64,000 bases of DNA from an uncultured Bacteroidales bacterium (GTDB taxonomy: Bacteria; Bacteroidota; Bacteroidia; Bacteroidales; Paludibacteraceae), in contig CACZVM010000010.1 of the NCBI GenBank assembly GCA_902784585.1, forward strand, positions 1-64,000, read 5' to 3'. Positions 8,812 through 16,198 of the stretch are shown here, in pieces. Below the pieces are notes generated by a model that saw only the letters and a program-made list of their open reading frames with translations, was not told the DNA's origin and searched no databases. Within the stretch, counting starts at the first letter, position 1. Each line of letters begins with the position of its first letter. The position numbers and the translations under genes were made by a program.

Positions 8812-9537
8812 ATGGCAGTACAACTAACGCATATCAACAAGTCATTCGGACGGCAGCCGGTGTTGCGCGATGTGACCCTCACCATCCCCGACGGACAGAT
8901 CCTTGGTCTGCTGGGTCCGAACGGTGCCGGCAAGTCTACGCTGATGAAAATTCTGATCGGTCTATGGCGTGCCGACAGCGGCGAGGTGAAGGCTCCGCTC
9001 CGCATTGGCTACCTGCCGGAGAACAACCCGCTCTACGACGAGATGTACGTGGCTGAGTATCTTCGCTTTATGGCCCAAATGACCAATGACCAATTACCAA
9101 TTACCAATGTCGACGCGCTTATCGACCGTGTGGGCCTCACGCCCGAGCGGCACAAGCATATACGCGAACTGAGCAAGGGCTATCGCCAGCGCGTGGGACT
9201 GGCGCAAGCCTTGTTGGGCGACCCGGAACTCCTCATTCTCGACGAACCCACTACCGGACTTGACCCTAACCAGCTGGTGGAGATACGTGCGCTGATACGG
9301 GATATAACCAAATCACCACTCACCAAAAACGAAGTTAATCGCGCCCTTGCGGCAGAGAATGACCAATCACCAATGACAAAATCGCCTATTGTGATCTTGT
9401 CCACTCATATCATGCAGGAGGTACGAGAGATGTGCGATCGCGTCGTCATCCTCCATCATGGCCAGCTGCAAGCCGACAGGCTTATCAACGAAATAGAGGA
9501 CTTGGAAACACTCTTCAGACAAACGACTAACGACTAA
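8812..9537 (+). CDS. ABC transporter ATP-binding protein, GldA-like
   Basis: 241 residues with a complete ATPase core: Walker A GPNGAGKST, an IGYLPENNPLYDEMYV block typical of the GldA/CcmA-like ATPases of Bacteroidota, signature LSKGYRQRVGLAQ, Walker B LLILDEPTTGLDP and H-loop STHIMQEV. No permease gene is adjacent. Two segments are unusual: after Walker A (MTNDQLPITN) and between Walker B and the H-loop (KSPLTKNEVNR to QSPMTKSP) the protein is encoded by 7-base tandem arrays inserted in frame. The 3' end, including the TAA, lies in a third array that runs up to the ruvB start 6 bases later. Substrate unknown. Confidence 0.85.
   Translation: MAVQLTHINKSFGRQPVLRDVTLTIPDGQILGLLGPNGAGKSTLMKILIGLWRADSGEVKAPLRIGYLPENNPLYDEMYVAEYLRFMAQMTNDQLPITNVDALIDRVGLTPERHKHIRELSKGYRQRVGLAQALLGDPELLILDEPTTGLDPNQLVEIRALIRDITKSPLTKNEVNRALAAENDQSPMTKSPIVILSTHIMQEVREMCDRVVILHHGQLQADRLINEIEDLETLFRQTTND
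9080..9107 (+). repeat. 7-base array inside the ABC ATPase
   Basis: Four contiguous units: TGACCAA twice, then TTACCAA twice. 28 bases, in frame, in a surface loop of the ATPase. Confidence 0.9.
9360..9380 (+). repeat. Second 7-base array inside the ABC ATPase
   Basis: Units TGACCAA, TCACCAA, TGACAAA. A more degenerate stretch of the same kind (ACC at 7-8 base spacing) precedes it at 9305-9330. It lies between Walker B and the H-loop, where GldA-like proteins vary. Confidence 0.75.
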
Positions 9538-9543
9538 CGACCA
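9516..9543 (+). repeat. 7-base array at the ABC-ruvB junction
   Basis: Units CAGACAA, then ACGACTA twice and ACGACCA. It contains the stop codon of the ABC gene (9535-9537) and ends at the ruvB ATG. Confidence 0.85.
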
Positions 9544-10557
9544 ATGGAATTTGATATTCGACAACAGATGTCCGAGAAGGAGCAGGACAATGCCTTGCGT
9601 CCGTTGTGCTTTGCCGACTTCGCGGGGCAGAGCAAGGTGACCTCCAACCTCAAGATCTTCGTGGAGGCGGCTAAGATGCGAGGCGAGAGTCTCGATCACG
9701 TGTTGCTGTTCGGTCCTCCGGGCCTGGGTAAGACCACCCTGAGCAATATCATCGCCAACGAACTGGGAGTGGGCTTCAAGGTTACCAGTGGGCCGGTGCT
9801 GGACAAACCCGGTGACCTGGCAGGTCTGCTCACCTCGCTCGAACCGAACGACGTGCTCTTTATCGACGAGATCCATCGTCTCAGCCCGATAGTGGAGGAG
9901 TACCTCTATTCCGCTATGGAGGACTATCGCATCGACATCATGATCGACAAAGGCCCTTCGGCGCGCACCATCCAGATCGACCTGAACCATTTCACCCTCA
10001 TCGGGGCCACCACCCGCAGCGGACTCCTTACCTCACCGCTCCGGGCTCGTTTTGGTATCAACTGCCATCTGGAGTACTACGATGCGGACATACTGGCCGG
10101 CATCGTCAAGCGTTCGGCACGTCTGCTGCAGGTGGAGATCAACGAGCAGGCGGCAGGCGAGATAGCCCGTCGCAGCCGCGGTACGCCCCGTATAGCCAAC
10201 GCCCTGCTGCGCCGTGTGCGCGACTTCGCACAGGTCAAGGGGGACGGACGTATCGACTTGGAGATAGCCCGGTATGCCCTTGAGGCACTCAACATAGACA
10301 CCTTCGGTCTCGACCAGATCGACAACAAACTGCTGCTCACTATCATCGATAAGTTCCGTGGCGGACCGGTGGGCTTGAACACCATCGCAACGGCTATGGG
10401 CGAAGATGCAGGCACCATCGAAGATGTCTACGAACCCTATCTGATCAAGGAGGGATTCATCAAGCGTACACCTCGCGGACGCGAGGCGACAGAACTGGCT
10501 TATCGTCATTTGGGAAAAACACCGCTGTCGGCCGATGGCCAGCAGTCAATATTCTGA
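9544..10557 (+). CDS. ruvB: Holliday junction branch migration ATPase RuvB
   Basis: 337 residues, normal length. It is the hexameric motor that drives branch migration with RuvA during recombination repair. AAA+ motifs are intact: Walker [10 protein letters not shown], Walker [10 protein letters not shown], sensor 1 [10 protein letters not shown], then the arginine-finger region and the C-terminal winged helix ([17 protein letters not shown]). The start at 9544 directly follows a 7-base array and lies 6 bases after the ABC stop, so it is cotranscribed with the ABC gene. ruvA and ruvC are not in the window. Confidence 0.97.
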   Translation: MEFDIRQQMSEKEQDNALRPLCFADFAGQSKVTSNLKIFVEAAKMRGESLDHVLLFGPPGLGKTTLSNIIANELGVGFKVTSGPVLDKPGDLAGLLTSLEPNDVLFIDEIHRLSPIVEEYLYSAMEDYRIDIMIDKGPSARTIQIDLNHFTLIGATTRSGLLTSPLRARFGINCHLEYYDADILAGIVKRSARLLQVEINEQAAGEIARRSRGTPRIANALLRRVRDFAQVKGDGRIDLEIARYALEALNIDTFGLDQIDNKLLLTIIDKFRGGPVGLNTIATAMGEDAGTIEDVYEPYLIKEGFIKRTPRGREATELAYRHLGKTPLSADGQQSIF

Positions 10558-10570
10558 TTTCTCCGAAGAA

Positions 10571-12094
10571 TCACATTTGTTCGGCTATCTTGAGGGCGGC
10601 ATTGATGCCGTCCAGTGCGCTGCTGGTGATGCCTCCTGCATAGCCGGCACCTTCGCCGCAGGGGTATAGGCCCGCCGTACTCACCGACTGCAGCGTCTCC
10701 GGATCACGCGGGATACGTACCGCACTACTGCTGCGGCTTTCTACGCCCAGCACCACCGCCTCGTTGGTCAGAAAACCCGGATATTTCTTGTCAAAATCTC
10801 TGAATCCTTGTTGCAGCCGCTTGCCTATTGGTGCTGGCAGCCACTGGTCCAGACGGCTGGCTACCAGGCCGGGCAGGTAGCTGCACGGCGGCAGGTCGCG
10901 ACTCGCCTTGCCTTCCACGAAATCCCGCATCCGCTGGGCCGGTGCCGCTGATGGCTGATGGCTGATGGCTGATTGCTCATAGGCAAGGTGCTCCAGCGCT
11001 TCTTGATACTCCAGACCTCTGAGCGGATCGTCCCCCGCTATGTCCTCCGGATTGATTTGCACCACCATGCCGCTGTTGGCGTAGGGCGAGTTGCGATGGC
11101 TGGCCGACATCCCGTTCACCACGCACCCATCCGGTTCACTCCCTGCCGGAACGATATGTCCGCCGGGGCACATACAGAACGAATAGACGCCACGTCCGTC
11201 CACTTGCGTCACTAACGAATAGGAGGCGTTGCCGACAAAGTCTATAACGGAATGCTGATGGCTGACGGCTGACGGCTTCAGATGGTACATCAATCGGTTG
11301 ATCAGCGCCTGCGGATGTTCTATTCGCACACCCATGGCAAAGCCCTTGGTCTCTAGCTTCACGCCTTCCTCCGCCAGCATCCGATACGTGTCATGTGCCG
11401 AGTGTCCTATCGCCAATATGATCGGCGTTCCCGTAACCTGTAACCCGTAACCCGTAACCTCTTTGAGGCTTGTCACGCAGGCCTCAAAGTGTATCTCTCC
11501 TCCATGTGCGAGGATGCACTCTCTCATGCGGCGGATGATGCCGGGCAGTTTGTCGCTGCCGATATGCGCGTGTGCCTCGTAGAGTACTGTGTCGGGCGCA
11601 CCGAAATAGTGGAACAGTTCCATCACACGCTGCATGTTGCCGCGTTTCTTCGAGCGGGAGAATAGTTTGCCGTCGGAGAAAGTACCCGCACCGCCTTCGC
11701 CGAAGCAGTAGTTCGACTCGGGGTTCAGTCCTTCGTTGCGGTTCAGGAGTGCTATGTCCTTCTTCCTCTCGCTTACTTCCTTTCCCCGCTCATAGATGAT
11801 GGGCTTGATGCCGTGCTCTATCAGAGTGAGAGCCGCGAACAGTCCTGCGGGGCCGGCGCCGATGATGACTACCGAACGCTTAGCCTCATGCACGTCCCGG
11901 AACACCGGCGGCGTATACAGTGGGATAGGAGCGTCTTTGGGTACGGGGCGGCCCTGATCGTCGCAGAGAACAGTAAGATGCACGCGCAACTCTCGCTGCC
12001 GTGCATCTACCGATCGTTTCACAACGCGCCATTTTTGCTCTGCGGCGTAGGCGTCCCGTGGCGAAAGAACATATTGCAGTGTTTGTAACTGCAT
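10571..12094 (-). CDS. FAD-dependent dehydrogenase, COG2509 family
   Basis: 507 residues. The dinucleotide-binding motif GAGPAGLFAALTL is near residue 78, and the family's NRNEGLNPESNYCFGEGGAGTF-type region and C-terminal GLYPCGEGAGYAGGITS block are present. These are soluble flavoproteins of unknown substrate. Three regions (LKEVTGYGLQVTG, LKPSAVSHQHS, QSAISHQPSAAPAQ in the protein) are encoded by separate 7-base arrays, all in frame and all in loops, making this the most array-rich gene in the window. It lies 27 bases after recA and probably shares its promoter. Confidence 0.85.
   Translation of the reverse strand: MQLQTLQYVLSPRDAYAAEQKWRVVKRSVDARQRELRVHLTVLCDDQGRPVPKDAPIPLYTPPVFRDVHEAKRSVVIIGAGPAGLFAALTLIEHGIKPIIYERGKEVSERKKDIALLNRNEGLNPESNYCFGEGGAGTFSDGKLFSRSKKRGNMQRVMELFHYFGAPDTVLYEAHAHIGSDKLPGIIRRMRECILAHGGEIHFEACVTSLKEVTGYGLQVTGTPIILAIGHSAHDTYRMLAEEGVKLETKGFAMGVRIEHPQALINRLMYHLKPSAVSHQHSVIDFVGNASYSLVTQVDGRGVYSFCMCPGGHIVPAGSEPDGCVVNGMSASHRNSPYANSGMVVQINPEDIAGDDPLRGLEYQEALEHLAYEQSAISHQPSAAPAQRMRDFVEGKASRDLPPCSYLPGLVASRLDQWLPAPIGKRLQQGFRDFDKKYPGFLTNEAVVLGVESRSSSAVRIPRDPETLQSVSTAGLYPCGEGAGYAGGITSSALDGINAALKIAEQM
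10947..10974 (-). repeat. 7-base array in the FAD dehydrogenase
   Basis: Four units on the plus strand: GCTGATG three times and GCTGATT. Confidence 0.9.
11254..11274 (-). repeat. 7-base array in the FAD dehydrogenase
   Basis: Units GCTGATG, GCTGACG, GCTGACG on the plus strand. Close in sequence to the array at 10947 and, in the opposite orientation, to that at 33977. Confidence 0.88.
11432..11459 (-). repeat. 7-base array in the FAD dehydrogenase
   Basis: Units CGTAACC, TGTAACC, CGTAACC, CGTAACC on the plus strand. Confidence 0.9.
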
Positions 12095-12121
12095 AGCTAT
12101 CCGGGTGTCGATCCGATCGAC

Positions 12122-13162
12122 TTATTTTCCGATCTTCGAGAGGATAGCCTCCAGTCCTTTCTCTTTCACCGCCTCTTGTATCTTCTGTTCCAGCTCGTCG
12201 CACAAGTCGGGGTTGTCCTGCAGCACCTCTTTCACTTTGTCGCGACCCTGACCCAGTTTGGTGTCGCCGTACGAGAAGAACGAACCGCTCTTTTTTACTA
12301 TCTCGGCGGCTACGGCGAAGTCGAGTATCTCGCCCACCTTGCTGATGCCCTGGTTGAACATCAGGTCAAATTCTGCTTTCTTGAAGGGCGGTGCCACTTT
12401 GTTCTTCACCACTTTCACGCGTACCTGGTTGCCCTTGACGTTCTCGCCGTCTTTGATCTGGCCCGTACGACGGATGTCCAGACGGACGGAGGCATAGAAC
12501 TTCAGTGCGTTACCGCCGGTGGTCGTCTCGGGGTTACCGAACATGATGCCTATCTTCTCGCGCAGTTGGTTGATGAAGATGACGGTGGTACCGGTCTTGT
12601 TCACCGATGCTGTCATCTTACGCAGCGCCTGACTCATCAGACGGGCTTGCAGACCCACTTTGTTGTCTCCCATCTCGCCGGTTATCTCTGCCTTCGGCGT
12701 GAGGGCGGCTACGGAGTCGATCACTATTAGGTCCACGGCCGACGAGTGGATCAGCTCTTCGGCGATGGCCAGTGCCTGTTCGCCGCTGTCGGGCTGTGCT
12801 ATCAGCAGATCGTTGACGTTCACACCCAGTTTCTCGGCATAGAAACGGTCGAAAGCATGCTCGGCATCTATTATCGCCGCGATGCCGCCGCTCTTCTGCA
12901 CCTCTGCCATCGCGTGGATGGCCAGCGTGGTCTTACCCGACGACTCCGGACCGTATATCTCTATGATACGTCCGCGCGGATAACCGCCCACACCTAGGGC
13001 GAGGTCCAGACCCAGACTGCCGGTGGGGATCACCGGTACGTTCTCGATGTTCTCTTCTCCCAGTTTCATGATGGCACCTTTGCCATACTCCTTGTCAATC
13101 TTCGCCATCGCGGCCTGCAGTGCTTTCAGTTTGTCGGCCGACGGTTTGTTCTCTGTTGCCAT
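12122..13162 (-). CDS. recA: Recombinase RecA
   Basis: 346 residues, full length. It forms filaments on single-stranded DNA for homologous recombination and triggers the SOS response where LexA exists. Walker [10 protein letters not shown], the IDAEHAFD block, IDSVAALTP (Walker B), [13 protein letters not shown] and the DNA-binding loop [21 protein letters not shown] are all intact. It is transcribed from the promoter at 13191-13222 and followed by the FAD dehydrogenase. No LexA-like operator was recognised upstream. Confidence 0.98.
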   Translation of the reverse strand: MATENKPSADKLKALQAAMAKIDKEYGKGAIMKLGEENIENVPVIPTGSLGLDLALGVGGYPRGRIIEIYGPESSGKTTLAIHAMAEVQKSGGIAAIIDAEHAFDRFYAEKLGVNVNDLLIAQPDSGEQALAIAEELIHSSAVDLIVIDSVAALTPKAEITGEMGDNKVGLQARLMSQALRKMTASVNKTGTTVIFINQLREKIGIMFGNPETTTGGNALKFYASVRLDIRRTGQIKDGENVKGNQVRVKVVKNKVAPPFKKAEFDLMFNQGISKVGEILDFAVAAEIVKKSGSFFSYGDTKLGQGRDKVKEVLQDNPDLCDELEQKIQEAVKEKGLEAILSKIGK

Positions 13163-13190
13163 GTTTGTCTTGTCTTTTTGATTTAGCGTA

Positions 13191-13222
13191 CAAAAATACT
13201 ACAATTTTTTCATATATACAAA
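13191..13222 (-). promoter_or_regulatory. Promoter for recA
   Basis: On the minus strand TTTG (13222-13219), 20 bases, TATTTTTG (13198-13191). Divergent from the promoter at 13286. Confidence 0.8.
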
Positions 13223-13285
13223 TTTTTTGAAAAAAATAAATTTTTTTGTATTCATTTCCCTTTTTTATCTTTTTTCCCATTTTTT

Positions 13286-13317
13286 TTTGTATATGTCAAA
13301 TTATTGTTGTACCTTTG
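13286..13317 (+). promoter_or_regulatory. Promoter for the 13358 membrane protein
   Basis: TTTG at 13286-13289 and TACCTTTG at 13310-13317, 20 bases apart. Confidence 0.85.
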
Positions 13318-13357
13318 CATCGGTAATCGGATTATGAATCACTAAATCAATACAATT

Positions 13358-14131
13358 ATGATGGATTTTATTACAGATCTACTGATCCTCTTTGTGGTCA
13401 TCATTCTGCCAATCGGATTGGCTGTCTATTCTGTTTATCAGAACCTCTTCAAACCCAAATCGCCTGAGATTGCGGGATATATCTACGATGGAAGTAAGGT
13501 GTTCCGTTGGATGCTGATTGTGCTGGCGGTCTGCTGGTTGCTCCATCTTTTGGTTTGGTGTTTGGATATTTTCGATTCCGCAGTTATTCCTAATCAACTC
13601 AGTATCTTCTCCAATGGCGGAGTAGGCAGCGCGCTTAAGCTCCTCCTGATTGAACTGGTCTATACCCTCTGTTATGTGGCGGTAGCTTTCCGTCCGGCTA
13701 CGGCGGAGGAGTTGGCGGAGGCTAAGGCCAATAAGACGCTGACGATGGATCTTGGTTCGGCTGCTGTAGGCGTGGGTGCGGCTGTCTTCGCTACGATAGC
13801 GGCTATCGGCGGTGTCATACTGGCGGCGCTCAACCCGATCAACGTCGTCCGCGTGGTAGGTAACACGGTGTACTATACCGTCAAGTCGGCTTTCGCCTCG
13901 TTTGCGAGTCTGCTCTTCGGCCTGGCGCTCATCTTCGGCGTGGTGCTGTGTATTATCTTCGCCGCGTATATGTACATGATTTTGTATATCCTGTTCTGCG
14001 TAGTGGCTATCATCGTCCGCTTCTTCTGGCTGCGCAGGAAGAAAGCCGGCTCGTTCCAGGACGGCAACCGTTCCTTCTCCGAGGTCCTCGACCGCCTGAA
14101 AGCCCGCCTGACGAAGAAGAACGACGATTGA
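13358..14131 (+). CDS. Hypothetical membrane protein, about five helices
   Basis: 257 residues, family not recognised. Hydrophobic helices occur near residues 5-27, 50-70, 88-105, 127-150 and 183-222, the last long enough for two passes. A charged C-terminal tail (RRKKAGSFQDGNRSFSEV, then DRLKARLTKK) is probably cytoplasmic. It is a single-gene unit with its own promoter and a strong terminator. No motif gives a function. Confidence 0.75.
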   Translation: MMDFITDLLILFVVIILPIGLAVYSVYQNLFKPKSPEIAGYIYDGSKVFRWMLIVLAVCWLLHLLVWCLDIFDSAVIPNQLSIFSNGGVGSALKLLLIELVYTLCYVAVAFRPATAEELAEAKANKTLTMDLGSAAVGVGAAVFATIAAIGGVILAALNPINVVRVVGNTVYYTVKSAFASFASLLFGLALIFGVVLCIIFAAYMYMILYILFCVVAIIVRFFWLRRKKAGSFQDGNRSFSEVLDRLKARLTKKNDD

Positions 14132-14195
14132 TTTTGCAATAAGCCGAGTACCTTTGCTGTGCGTCTACAGGCGGCGTCTGTTGCTCCTGTCCCCT

Positions 14196-14231
14196 CCCTC
14201 ACTCCACCCATCGGAGTGAGGGATTTTTTTT
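14196..14231 (+). terminator. Rho-independent terminator
   Basis: The 10-base arm CCCTCACTCC pairs with GGAGTGAGGG across a 7-base loop, followed by eight T. It closes the 13358 gene. Confidence 0.9.
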
Positions 14232-14325
14232 GCCTGTTGACCCTGCAGCAATAAAAATGCAACCTCCTGCCGAAACGCCACCTGATTTCCATAGGCCAGG
14301 CATGAGACTGCAACAAGACTAAACA

Positions 14326-14380
14326 GGGTGATAACGGGGTGATAACGGGGTGATTACCGGGTGATTACCGGGTGATTACT
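14326..14380 (+). repeat. Five 11-base tandem repeats
   Basis: GGGTGATAACG twice, GGGTGATTACC twice, GGGTGATTACT once, without gaps. The period is about one helical turn, so each copy presents the same DNA face. Confidence 0.92.
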
Positions 14381-14599
14381 GCGTTATTAAGCCTCCGTCA
14401 GCGGCCTCTCAACGCCCCGATCGACCTTTTTTTGCCATTCTTATACTATATTATATATTATATATATAATATATATTTTGTTGACCATTTTTGGAGTCTA
14501 ACAAGCGAAAATATTTTTCCACATATGCTGGCATATGTCATTTTTGTTGTATCTTCGTACGCTTTTTAAACACGCCTACCTAGTGGTCGGAGTCAATTA

Positions 14600-14652
14600 A
14601 CAATACGTAAAACGAATTAACAATATGTAAAATTGATATACAATTCGTAAAG
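14600..14652 (+). repeat. Three phased direct repeats, ACAATNYGTAAAR
   Basis: Cores start at 14600, 14620 and 14640: ACAATACGTAAAA, ACAATATGTAAAA, ACAATTCGTAAAG. The last ends 45 bases before the -33 element of the fimbrial promoter, the position expected for binding sites of an activator or repressor. Confidence 0.8.
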
Positions 14653-14697
14653 AATAACATGTTTTTTTTAACTTTAATACAAATGGTGCACGTGTGT

Positions 14698-14729
14698 ATT
14701 GCGTATGTGCATAACTTTTTATACCTTTG
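14698..14729 (+). promoter_or_regulatory. Promoter for the fimbrial operon
   Basis: ATTG at 14698-14701 (one mismatch to TTTG) and TACCTTTG at 14722-14729, 20 bases apart. It sets the translation start at 14750 rather than at 14699. Confidence 0.8.
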
Positions 14730-14749
14730 CATTCAATTTTTTTGAATCG

Positions 14750-16159
14750 ATGATTTCAAGGCGAATTTTCAATAGCATCAATCGACGTTTAGCGGGCTTG
14801 ACAGTCATGCTGTTTGTGCTGTCGTCCTTTTCTAATTTTTGCGCGCAGGAGACGAGTGCGAATGTGCCGGATAGTATCACGGACGGAAAGACCAAGACCG
14901 AGTGGGTGGCGCTGAAGAACAACCTGCTCTACGACGCGATAGCCACGCCTAACCTGCAGATGGAGTTTCGTCTTACCCGGCAGTGGTCGCTCGAGATAGG
15001 CGCGGGCTTCAATCCCTTCCCGCTGGATGACACCAAGTTCCCCAAATGGCGTCATATAGAGGCGCACATCGCTCCCCGTTATTGGTTCTGCCATGTCTTC
15101 AACCGCGATTTTCTGTCGTTCAATGTGGCCTATGTGCACTACAATGTGGCCGGAGGTATGTATCCTATTGGATGGATGTACCGCCAGGTGCTTGACAACC
15201 GCTATGAGGGCGATGCGTTGATGGCGGGTCTGAGCTACGGTTGGCATTTCGCTATCTCACCGCATTTCAGCATCGAGCTGGAGGGTGGAGTGGATGCCGG
15301 TTACTCGTGGTACAAAGAGTACGAGTGTAAGCATTGCGGCGAGAAGAAGGATCAGGGCGGACGCTGGATGGTGCTGCCTAAGTTGGGTGTCAACCTCGTA
15401 GTACCTCTGGGTGGCGACGAGAGCTCGCTGGCACGTCGCTGCGACTGCGAGAAGGTGGAGGAGAAACCCGAGGAGCCCGCAGAGCCGCTGATGCCTGCCG
15501 AGCGTCTGGAGCCCGTCTGGGAGCAGCCTGCGCCGGTAGTGGCATGGGTGCCGCCTATGGAGGTGAAGGCCGACAACATGCGTCAGCTGCGTAGCCGTCT
15601 GCTGCGTGACGACGATGAGTATGAGACCTACGACGCGGGCATGGCCTTGAGCGCAGACCCGCGCAACGTGTTCCTTTTCTTCGATGTCAACGTCACGAAG
15701 ATGGACCGCTCGTTTATTCAGAACGACCTGCTCATGGATAGTATCATGCATATCCTGGGCGATGCCTGGAACGATCCCGACATTCGTATCACCCATATCC
15801 GTATCGTGGGCTTCGCGTCCTTCGACGGCCGTCTGAGCTACAACGAGCGTCTGGCTGCTAGTCGTGCTGAGACCATCAAGGAGTATATGCAGTCTATCTA
15901 CCCGCTGCCGGACAGCATATTCGATGTCTGCAACGGTGGCGAGAGCTGGGCAGAGCTCAAGTACGGCTTGCAGAACGTAGAGTTCGAGGGGCGTGATGAG
16001 GTGTTCGAGATCATCGACACCGAGCCCGATGCCGATACACGTGAGAAGAAGATCAAGGCGCTGCATAAGGGCGCTACCTACCGCTATATGCGCGACGAAC
16101 TGAAACATATACTTCGCAACCTTGGTTGCATTACCATCTATTGCGAAACGATTTATTAA
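14750..16159 (+). CDS. DUF3575 plus OmpA-like domain protein of the fimbrial locus
   Basis: 469 residues. A signal peptide ends near FSNFCA. The N-terminal half resembles DUF3575 barrel-like proteins (WVALKNNLLYDAIATPN, PRYWFCHVFNRDFLSFNVAY). After a Pro/Glu-rich linker (EKPEEPAEPLMPAERLEP) comes an OmpA-type peptidoglycan-binding domain with FFDVNVTKMD and GFASFDGRLSYNERLAASRA. Such genes commonly sit at the head of Bacteroidales fimbrial loci, presumably anchoring the assembly to outer membrane and cell wall (inference). The start at 14750 is chosen because it lies just after the promoter; the open frame upstream would begin inside it. It is first in an operon with the fimbrillin genes. Confidence 0.82.
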   Translation: MISRRIFNSINRRLAGLTVMLFVLSSFSNFCAQETSANVPDSITDGKTKTEWVALKNNLLYDAIATPNLQMEFRLTRQWSLEIGAGFNPFPLDDTKFPKWRHIEAHIAPRYWFCHVFNRDFLSFNVAYVHYNVAGGMYPIGWMYRQVLDNRYEGDALMAGLSYGWHFAISPHFSIELEGGVDAGYSWYKEYECKHCGEKKDQGGRWMVLPKLGVNLVVPLGGDESSLARRCDCEKVEEKPEEPAEPLMPAERLEPVWEQPAPVVAWVPPMEVKADNMRQLRSRLLRDDDEYETYDAGMALSADPRNVFLFFDVNVTKMDRSFIQNDLLMDSIMHILGDAWNDPDIRITHIRIVGFASFDGRLSYNERLAASRAETIKEYMQSIYPLPDSIFDVCNGGESWAELKYGLQNVEFEGRDEVFEIIDTEPDADTREKKIKALHKGATYRYMRDELKHILRNLGCITIYCETIY

Positions 16160-16198
16160 TCAACATAACACAACTAATTAACCCTATTTATTAACCAA

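Larger units (their letters stand above)
14232..14697 (+). promoter_or_regulatory. Repeat-rich regulatory region upstream of the fimbrial operon
   Basis: 466 bases without a credible gene. It holds, in order, five 11-base repeats (14326-14380), an almost pure A/T stretch (about 14439-14478) rich in TATA palindromes, a perfect inverted repeat ACATATGC-TG-GCATATGT (14521-14538) followed by a weak promoter-like TATCTTCG (14550-14557), and three 13-base cores at exact 20-base spacing (14600-14652). I saw no inverted repeats that would mark an invertible promoter. Confidence 0.6.

Noticed and set aside
14326-14380. CRISPR array
   Set aside because: Repeats of 11 bases without spacers and no cas genes nearby.
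14326-14480. Replication origin (iteron-like repeats next to an A/T tract)
   Set aside because: No DnaA-box cluster and no dnaA or replication initiator adjacent; the place upstream of a fimbrial promoter explains the elements better.
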